From: Acidimicrobilacustris europaeus
GTDB taxonomy: Bacteria > Actinomycetota > Acidimicrobiia > Acidimicrobiales > Acidimicrobilacustridaceae
DNA length: 64,000 nucleotides
Direction: 5' to 3'
Assembly (NCBI GenBank): GCA_965194515.1
Contig: OZ239146.1
Coordinates: 992,001 to 1,056,000 of the forward strand
Position numbers and translations under genes: made by a program. Numbering within the stretch: position 1 is the first letter of the stretch; each line of letters opens with the position of its first letter. The notes under the pieces were generated by a model. That model saw only the letters and a list, made by a program, of their open reading frames with translations, was not told the origin of the DNA and did no database searches. Below are positions 58,998-64,000 of this stretch, piece by piece.

Positions 58998-59028
58998 GAA
59001 CGGGACCGCTTTTCTTGCGGTCCCGTTC
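58998..59028 (+). terminator. Terminator of tRNA-Val
   Basis: A 12-bp perfect stem (GAACGGGACCGC with its complement, 7-base loop TTTTCTT) lies 14 bases after the tRNA. A weaker, diverged hairpin of similar design follows the second tRNA-Val copy. Confidence 0.8.
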
Positions 59029-59085
59029 TCCATTGCTCGCGACTCGAAACTGGTCCCGTTACACAACGGGTACACAATCGGCCAA

Positions 59086-59421
59086 CTACGCGCTGCGCTT
59101 CTTTCCGAACCGCACAACGTCGCCCCCTTGCGGCTTCGATGCGCGTGTCGCTCCTCGTGCCATAGCGTCGAGTGCGCTCGTGACGTGATCCTCGTTCGTC
59201 TGGAGAAGGTGCCCGTATCGGCCGAGAACCGTCATGACTGAACGATGCCCAGCACGAACGGCGATCTCCTTCGGACTGGCTCCCGCAGCGATCCAGAACG
59301 CGACCACGGTATGGCAAAGGTCATGGATTCGCAGCGGCTCGAGGCCAGCGTCGAACCCTGCATCGGCGCTGGCCGTCTCTGCGTTGTCTACGCTTTTTGG
59401 CGGTCCCTCGGACCAGTTGCA
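59086..59421 (-). pseudogene. Tyrosine recombinase/integrase C-terminal remnant
   Basis: An open stretch of about 111 codons begins after an in-frame stop near 59422-59424. It reads ...LEPLRIHDLCHTVVAFWIAAGASPKEIAVRAGH... RYGHLL, the C-terminal catalytic core of an actinophage-type integrase. The canonical HDLRHT is HDLCHT, so the second catalytic arginine is lost, and the catalytic Tyr region (RYGHLL) survives. The N-terminal two thirds is absent. The fragment is next to tRNA-Val, its presumed att site. Confidence 0.85.
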
Positions 59422-59447
59422 TCATTGCGTTATTGCAATTATATAAC
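59417..59447 (+). promoter_or_regulatory. AT-rich promoter of the secreted PAFTG protein
   Basis: TTGCAT (59417-59422) and TATAAC (59442-59447) are separated by 19 bases; the -10 lies 4 bases before the ATG at 59452, so the transcript may be leaderless. The local AT-rich run is unlike the surrounding sequence and falls inside the integrase fragment's upstream edge. Confidence 0.4.
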
Positions 59448-59451
59448 GTGA

Positions 59452-60114
59452 ATGCAAAATCGTCTCTCTGCCCTCGCCCGTCTCCGCTTTATCGCAATCG
59501 CCGGAGTCGCTCTCTTGACGTTCGGCGGTGTCACGTTCCTGCCGACCGAGGGGGCGGTCGCTGCAGTCGCCACCACGACGATCAACTTCGACGAGATCCC
59601 GTTGCCTGGCGGTTCTTACGACAACGCAAACATTTACACCGCACAAGGCATCACCATCACGGGAGCGTATGGAATCGTCAACACCGAACCCGACTCCGGT
59701 AACTGGGGCATCGCAGGCAACGACGGTAATCAGTTCCTCGGTGTGAACACTCAGCCGATGATCACAATTGCTTTCGCTACCCCGATCAACACATTCCAAA
59801 TCGATTGCACTACAAGGTTCGACAATCAAAGCGCAGTTGCTGTAACCGGCACTGGATACACCTCCGCCAACGCCGTCTTGGACTCAACGACGGCGACGTT
59901 CACGGCGACCAACACATGGGTGACTGTGTCGCTAACTGGTTCGGGAATCTCTAGCGTCACTCTTGTTCCCACCAAGGCAACAGGCGCTTTCCTGAATACC
60001 TTCGGTTGCGACAAGATGATCATCACCGCAGACACGCCCGACCCAACCACCACGACCACGACGCCTGCTCAACCATCCACCACAGACCCGGCCAAGCCAG
60101 CATTTACTGGTTGA
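59452..60114 (+). CDS. Secreted protein with beta-rich domain, Thr/Pro linker and C-terminal PAFTG
   Basis: A 220-residue protein: signal peptide (about 1-37, hydrophobic LRFIAIAGVALLTFGG, cleavage around AVAA), a beta-sandwich-like domain beginning TINFDEIPLPGGSYDNANIYTAQGITIT, similar in pattern to extracellular domains of PEP-CTERM-type proteins, and a Thr/Pro linker (TTTTTTPAQPSTTDPAK) ending PAFTG-stop. There is no C-terminal membrane anchor. It lies within the tRNA-Val element remnant and has an AT-rich promoter. Function unknown; surface exposure is likely. Confidence 0.75.
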   Translation: MQNRLSALARLRFIAIAGVALLTFGGVTFLPTEGAVAAVATTTINFDEIPLPGGSYDNANIYTAQGITITGAYGIVNTEPDSGNWGIAGNDGNQFLGVNTQPMITIAFATPINTFQIDCTTRFDNQSAVAVTGTGYTSANAVLDSTTATFTATNTWVTVSLTGSGISSVTLVPTKATGAFLNTFGCDKMIITADTPDPTTTTTTPAQPSTTDPAKPAFTG

Positions 60115-60617
60115 AATTTTCGCTGAGCGGACCTTACTGAACCTGTCGTCGCCCGCTTAGTCGGCAACTAGTTCAGCGTCTCCGGCGGCAATCCGTAGCC
60201 GGTGGCTCGCAGGATCTTCTAGTTGCTGTGTCGTGAGCTGGTCGCCGTGTCTGCCAGCGGTGACATCACTTACCGCCGCTGCTGTATCGATGACTGACTG
60301 CACCGGACGATGCACTCAGCGCTTCGAGTGAAGCCATGCAGGCGAGATACTCGGTGGCAACGCTGAGCACACGATCGCTGAGTTACTGAGATAATTGCGG
60401 CACCGTCTGGTCGAAGAACTCTTCAGGGTCTTGCGGAGACGGCATTGCTGCAAGGTCCACAGCAAGCGGACGCCGGGAAATCGGCCAGCGGACCTCTCAA
60501 CCGTCCAACATCGGTCCAACACAACGTCCGCAAACGACGAGAAGCGTTCACCTACTAACTCCGCTCCCCCGTTGGGATACGTCAACTCGTGACAGACGTT
60601 CACAGAGGTTGCCGACA
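60115..60617. other. Gene-poor decayed segment of the element
   Basis: No intact gene was found. On the minus strand a reading frame (QSVIDTAAAVSDVTAGRHGDQLTTQQLEDP...) and the upstream phase (VATEYLACMASLEAL...) can be joined only by a frameshift, so a broken gene is likely. The 136-residue minus-strand frame across 60316-60726 contains LDSNQRPLPCE, the well-known translation of antisense tRNA. Confidence 0.5.
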
Positions 60618-60665
60618 CTTCACACGGCAGGGGTCGCTGGTTCGAGTCCAGTATCGCCCACTCGA
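60618..60665 (+). repeat. attR: second copy of the tRNA-Val 3' half
   Basis: Perfect 48-bp repeat of 58941-58988, but without the 5' half of a tRNA. It ends at CTCGA and diverges beyond; a partly similar hairpin follows, suggesting that flanking sequence beyond the repeat was also related. Confidence 0.85.
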
Positions 60666-60676
60666 AAACACGTAGA

Positions 60677-60704
60677 GAGGGACCGTCCATCGCGGCGGTC
60701 CCTT
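60677..60704 (+). terminator. Hairpin following the second tRNA-Val copy
   Basis: AGGGACCG and CGGTCCCT form an 8-bp stem (60678-60685 with 60696-60703), extendable by one G-T pair, around a 10-base loop. It resembles the terminator after the intact tRNA-Val in position. Confidence 0.5.
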
Positions 60705-60761
60705 CTGCATTGTCAACGTCGGTCATTTCGTATGACGATCGAGAACCGCCGGCTACTCCCC

Positions 60762-60767
60762 TACGAT
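60762..60767 (+). promoter_or_regulatory. Probable -10 element, leaderless promoter of the FUSC gene
   Basis: TACGAT lies 6 bases before the GTG at 60774 with no ribosome site. An ATG at 60732 in frame is the alternative start. Confidence 0.4.
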
Positions 60768-60773
60768 TCTCGA

Positions 60774-61835
60774 GTGAGCATCATTCGCCGATCGTTTCGC
60801 ACTGCAATCGCAACTGACATCTCTGCGTTCGAGCACCTTCGCCCGATTCGCTCTGCGTTGGTGATCCTTGCCGCACTTAGTTACACCTTTGACCATCACG
60901 ACAAGCGTGCGTTGCTGCCAATCGGCATCGGACTTCTCTTCACTGCCATCGCTGATCGTGGGGTATCGCTTCGGCGACGAATCACCTCGATGGCCGGTGC
61001 GGCGTTGGCGGTCACGATCGGAACTGCAATCGGCGGTCTCGTTTCTGACAACCAGGTTCTTCATGTCGTAATCGGTGGAGTCGCCGGTTTGGCCTGTGGT
61101 CTCGCCGGAGTGGCGGGCGTTGCCTCGATGACAGCAGGTGTACTTGGACTTGTCGTCTTCACAATATTCTCGGGTTCGCCCATTGATCTCCTTCACTGGA
61201 GGACCAACGCTCTGCTGATGTTGCTTGGCGCAAGCATCATGATCGCTTCGGTGCTCGTTGAATTTGGCGTGCGTGCTGCGCTGCGACGTCTGCCAGACCC
61301 GGGCAATGAGGTGCCATCCGAAACTCTATGGACACGTTCGAAAGTGCACCTTTACTGGGACGACCCCTTCGTCCTCCACTCACTACGTCTCGCCATTGTC
61401 ATGATGATCGCCACGATGCTGGAAGAGGTCTTGACGTTCCCCCACTCGTATTGGATACCTATGACCGTGGCGTGGATCTCACGCCCCGATCGAGACGGAA
61501 CGGTTGAGAAGGTGACACTCCGAGTGGCCGGAACCTTGGTTGGGGTAGCAATCGCCGGCTCGCTCATCGGAATCACACCGGCAACCAACACTGAGTCAAT
61601 CGTCATGATCGCAATCGCTGCGTATGTCGTTCTGGCATTTCTCGTGCCGAACTACGCAATCGCCGTTGCCGGCATCACCGTATTCGTGTTCTTTCTTTTT
61701 CACGTCGTCGGGTTTCCGCTCGACGGGTCAATCAAGGCCCGCGTCGCATCGACCTTTATCGCCGCAGCTCTCGTCCTGATTGCTGTGCATATTGGGCAAC
61801 GACCAGAACGGGCCGACGAAGCCCAGATTTCCTAA
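60774..61835 (+). CDS. FUSC-family integral membrane protein
   Basis: A 353-residue membrane protein with roughly ten hydrophobic helices, split into two similar halves and a central hydrophilic loop (about 165-200, DPGNEVPSETLWTRSKVHLYWD). The HSYWIPMTVAWISRPDRDGTVEKVTLRVAGTLVGV segment is the diagnostic FUSC motif shared with YccS/AaeB and fusaric-acid resistance proteins. It may export aromatic acids. GTG start is supported by the leaderless promoter. Substrate unknown. Confidence 0.85.
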   Translation: MSIIRRSFRTAIATDISAFEHLRPIRSALVILAALSYTFDHHDKRALLPIGIGLLFTAIADRGVSLRRRITSMAGAALAVTIGTAIGGLVSDNQVLHVVIGGVAGLACGLAGVAGVASMTAGVLGLVVFTIFSGSPIDLLHWRTNALLMLLGASIMIASVLVEFGVRAALRRLPDPGNEVPSETLWTRSKVHLYWDDPFVLHSLRLAIVMMIATMLEEVLTFPHSYWIPMTVAWISRPDRDGTVEKVTLRVAGTLVGVAIAGSLIGITPATNTESIVMIAIAAYVVLAFLVPNYAIAVAGITVFVFFLFHVVGFPLDGSIKARVASTFIAAALVLIAVHIGQRPERADEAQIS

Positions 61836-61839
61836 CCGA

Positions 61840-62676
61840 TCAAGCTTCGCTTGTTCGATAGTCACCGAATTTCGCATCGCGCTTCGACAATGCACCGGTG
61901 AGACCACCCTCTGAGTCCTTCTCGGCAATGAACGCTTGGAAGGTCTCTGTTCCCATCGTGAGTGCGCAGAGTTCCGTACCTTGACGGATTGCCGTCGGGA
62001 AACCCATGACCGCCATACCGCGATGCACGGTTCTCTTGTTGATTTGCGCAATGTCAGTTGGAATCATCGCGATGCGCTTTGCCTTCTCGAGTACCTGTGC
62101 CTCAAGTTCCTCAGCCGGATACGAGCGGGTGGCGAATCCAGATTGAGCGGCCTCGACTCCGCTGATCCAATCGCCGGTCAACATGAGTTCCATTCCGAGC
62201 TTCGGGCCAAGCAGCCATGCATGCCATTGCATGTCGGGGGTACCGAAGCGAACAGCGGGATAGCCGATGCGAGCATCGTCGGCCACGTACACGAGGTCGC
62301 AACCTGTCGCGAGTTCCGTGCCGCCGGCGAGACAATAGGAGTGGATCTGCGCGATGACGGGTTTCGCTAGATCCCAAATGCTCATCCACGTTTCTGTGAC
62401 TTCGCGTGGATACGAACCGAGGCCGTCTGCTGACTGGTACGCAGGCGGTTCGCCATCGGTTGGGCTGCCAGCCAAGTCATAACCAGCCGAGAAGCATTTA
62501 CCAGCGCCGCGAATGATGGTGACGCGAACGGTGTCATCAACATCGTGGGCTCGAAGGGCATGCATGATCTCGCGGCGCATGGTGGCCCCAAGCGGATTGC
62601 GCTTGTCGGGATTATTCAACGTGATCCGTCGTACCATCGGCGCAGGTTCATCAACGATGATTCGTTCGTAGGTCAT
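61840..62676 (-). CDS. Enoyl-CoA hydratase/isomerase-family protein
   Basis: A 278-residue crotonase. Oxyanion-hole segments KCFSAGYDL and HSYCLAGGTELATGCDL are present, but the usual catalytic glutamates are not obvious (VRFGTPDMQWHAWLLG), so the reaction may differ from hydration, and it resembles carnityl/aromatic acyl-CoA branches. CAGGGGGAGAA ribosome site precedes ATG 62676. It lies downstream of the J-domain gene with 89 bases between. Confidence 0.82.
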   Translation of the reverse strand: MTYERIIVDEPAPMVRRITLNNPDKRNPLGATMRREIMHALRAHDVDDTVRVTIIRGAGKCFSAGYDLAGSPTDGEPPAYQSADGLGSYPREVTETWMSIWDLAKPVIAQIHSYCLAGGTELATGCDLVYVADDARIGYPAVRFGTPDMQWHAWLLGPKLGMELMLTGDWISGVEAAQSGFATRSYPAEELEAQVLEKAKRIAMIPTDIAQINKRTVHRGMAVMGFPTAIRQGTELCALTMGTETFQAFIAEKDSEGGLTGALSKRDAKFGDYRTSEA

Positions 62677-62765
62677 GGTTCTCCCCCTGATTGCTGCTCC
62701 GATACTGGCACGCAATCGGAAAGTCAACCAGCGGCAAACCTGAGCCGTCGGCTACGAGGATCGGA

Positions 62766-63410
62766 TTACGGCGCACTCACGAGACACAAGGTGGTCTTGC
62801 CATCGGCGAGGGGCACAGCAACAGTCTGGGATGGACAAGGACGCGGAGAGTCGACCTGCAAACTCACGATGTTGGAGAAGTCTTGAGCGCAACTCACTGG
62901 TTGAGCAATCTTTCCGGAATCGCCTGCGAGGATAACGACGCAGGACCCAGGGGTATATCTCGTCGCCATCGTTTGCACCGTCGTTCCGGTGGACGAAGAA
63001 TCCTGCGATGTTGCGTACGCGCTCCCGATGAGCAAAAACAGTCCGATCAACACGGCAGCGGCGACCGGTCCCCACTTCCAAAGCGACGCGGTTTGGGCGG
63101 AGACGACAATTCCCGACGGAGGAGCAGGCCGGGGGTCGGTGAGGTTCGGCTGCGTTGGTCTCGGAGCCTGGCTTCGGACGGGGTCGGGAAGCGTCCGGTC
63201 ATACTCTTGGCGCTTCGCTTTGTCGCCAAGAGTGTTCCAAGCAGCATTCGCTGCGCGTATTCGCGATTCAGCATCAGAACGCTGCACGGATCCCGATGAA
63301 CGCTGATCAGGGTGCGTGTCTCTTGCGATCGATAGATACGCCCGACGAATAGTTTCGCGGTCAGCGTTTCGGGCGACCCCAAGTGTCTCGTAGTGAGATG
63401 GTTCGGCCAT
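62766..63410 (-). CDS. J-domain membrane protein
   Basis: A 214-residue protein with an N-terminal J domain (about 6-70, HYETLGVARNADRETIRRAYLSIARDTHPDQ with HPD), a Pro-rich linker, one transmembrane helix (about 113-131) and an extracytoplasmic Cys-rich tail (Cys in PGSCVVIL, VSCAQ, RPCPSQ, TLCLV). It would recruit DnaK to the membrane. It is 3 bases downstream of hemW, so they are likely cotranscribed, as in other bacteria where hemW precedes hrcA-dnaJ. Confidence 0.8.
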   Translation of the reverse strand: MAEPSHYETLGVARNADRETIRRAYLSIARDTHPDQRSSGSVQRSDAESRIRAANAAWNTLGDKAKRQEYDRTLPDPVRSQAPRPTQPNLTDPRPAPPSGIVVSAQTASLWKWGPVAAAVLIGLFLLIGSAYATSQDSSSTGTTVQTMATRYTPGSCVVILAGDSGKIAQPVSCAQDFSNIVSLQVDSPRPCPSQTVAVPLADGKTTLCLVSAP

Positions 63411-63413
63411 GAC

Positions 63414-64000
63414 CTAGCGCAACCTGACCGCAACTTCGTTCGCAAGCAGGCGGCCCTCGGTGGTCAGGGTGATGGTGTCTTCCGATACAAAGATGAGCGC
63501 ATCAAGGAGATCGATGTCGGCTTCCGACAGCGAACTGCGAGGTACGCCTTCGCGGGTTCGAAGCGAAAGTTGCAGGCCTTCAATTCGCTGACGGGGCGGG
63601 TCCAACTCTTCTGCAGAAACTTCAACGGATTCTTCAGAAGCGACCAGCTCGATATATCGATCGGGAGTTCGCACGTTCCACCAGCGCCGGCCGTCTAGGT
63701 GGGAATGGGCGGCGCAGCCAAAGCCTCGGTAGTTGCCTTGTCGCCAATACAGGAGGTTGTGGACGCATTCTTGTTCCGGCCTCGACCAATTGGAGATCTC
63801 GTAATTCGCAAAACCCGCTGAAGTGAGAAGGGCATCGGCAAGGAGATACTTGTCGGCCTGATCATCGTCTTCTGGGTGTCGAGATGGATCATCCGCGAGT
63901 GGTGTGCCAGCTTCAACCGTAAGTGCATAGGCGCTGACATGGTCAGGGCCCAACGCAATGACCTGCTCGATTGTGTGTTGCCAATCAGCGATCGTTTCGC
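63414..64000 (-). CDS. hemW: HemW-type radical SAM heme chaperone, C-terminal part (5' end beyond window)
   Basis: The last 195 residues of a HemW protein; the frame is open to the window edge and reads ETIADWQHTIEQVIALGPDHVSAYAL. The HemW-specific FANYEISNWSRPEQECVHNLLYWRQGNYRGFGCAAHSH block is clear. HemW is a heme chaperone, formerly called a coproporphyrinogen oxidase. The iron-sulfur CxxxCxxC motif lies outside the window. Confidence 0.92.
   Translation of the reverse strand, partial: ETIADWQHTIEQVIALGPDHVSAYALTVEAGTPLADDPSRHPEDDDQADKYLLADALLTSAGFANYEISNWSRPEQECVHNLLYWRQGNYRGFGCAAHSHLDGRRWWNVRTPDRYIELVASEESVEVSAEELDPPRQRIEGLQLSLRTREGVPRSSLSEADIDLLDALIFVSEDTITLTTEGRLLANEVAVRLR

Larger units (their letters stand above)
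58941..60665. mobile_element. Remnant of an integrative element in tRNA-Val
   Basis: About 1.7 kb bounded by the 48-bp tRNA-Val repeats. It contains a C-terminal fragment of a tyrosine recombinase next to attL, a complete secreted-protein gene ending in PAFTG, and about 500 bases with no intact gene. The integrase lies beside the tRNA, as usual, but is truncated and has lost the HxxR arginine. The element appears fixed and decayed. Confidence 0.75.

Noticed and set aside
58943..59317. Minus-strand frame with GLEPATPAV ending
   Set aside because: Its end is also antisense tRNA-Val (the other phase gives WTRTSDPCRV); the real signal is the integrase fragment in a different frame.
60316..60726. 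Minus-strand 136-residue frame containing LDSNQRPLPCE
   Set aside because: This is the familiar translation of antisense tRNA sequence, here the second tRNA-Val copy, and no family is recognisable.

Overview
The window reads as actinobacterial chromosome of roughly 55-58% GC (estimated by eye), most likely from the class Acidimicrobiia (Ilumatobacter/Microthrix-like relatives). The reasons are a complete Pup-proteasome locus, synteny with mycobacterial core loci, many GTG starts, many promoters that look leaderless, and several conserved proteins typical of that group. The class assignment is an inference from gene content, not from a marker-gene comparison. About 70 protein genes, two tRNA genes, two riboswitches (tandem glycine and cobalamin), one terminator-bounded tRNA locus and a decayed mobile element were identified. 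No rRNA, CRISPR array, insertion sequence or replication origin was seen.

Layout. 1-5.2 kb: end of a DacB-type carboxypeptidase, Lon-N-domain protein, small membrane proteins, a MoaD/ThiS-like carrier with a TtuA-type tRNA thiolase, TrmI, and a MarP-like periplasmic protease. 5.3-14.2 kb: ferredoxin, then arc(mpa)-dop-pup-prcB-prcA-pafA-pafB-pafC, the whole pupylation and proteasome pathway plus the PafBC DNA-damage regulator. 14.2-20.1 kb: LepB, GlpQ, TatA/B, TatC, HelY and a DAG-kinase C-domain-like protein. 20.1-28.5 kb: M20 amidohydrolase, a two-domain ThyX, a DUF4193-like zinc finger with a histone-H1-like tail, GNAT, crotonase, HAD and histidine phosphatases. 28.6-31.4 kb: a zinc-ribbon protein, a cobalamin-riboswitch-controlled secreted alpha/alpha-toroid protein, and a class II aldolase. 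31.4-39.4 kb: glycine riboswitch-gcvP, gcvT, and a block syntenic with Mycobacterium tuberculosis Rv1822-Rv1832 (two MerR regulators, DUF151 nuclease, GarA-like FHA protein, gcvH, pgsA). 39.4-48.5 kb: HIT, SRAP, MprF-like plus LysRS (an unfused LysX pair), tRNA-Pro, monooxygenase, Der, DUF512. 48.5-57.6 kb: IspH, HD protein, then a long minus-strand operon scpA-scpB-rluB / aroH-tyrA-aroA-cmk-plsC, and trpS. 57.6-64 kb: an AttH/CrtC-like protein, tRNA-Val with a duplicated 3' end bounding a 1.7-kb mobile-element remnant, FUSC permease, crotonase, J-domain protein and the 3' part of hemW.

The most notable signals are: (i) a secreted toroid protein under a B12 riboswitch, a candidate extracellular cobalamin-binding protein; (ii) that protein and an unrelated secreted protein both ending exactly in Pro-Ala-Phe-Thr-Gly-stop, a possible new C-terminal sorting signal; (iii) a shared 14-bp palindromic operator core at two promoters; (iv) a ThyX whose two repeats keep complementary halves of the catalytic signature; (v) a 48-bp tRNA-Val att duplication that encloses one of the PAFTG proteins.
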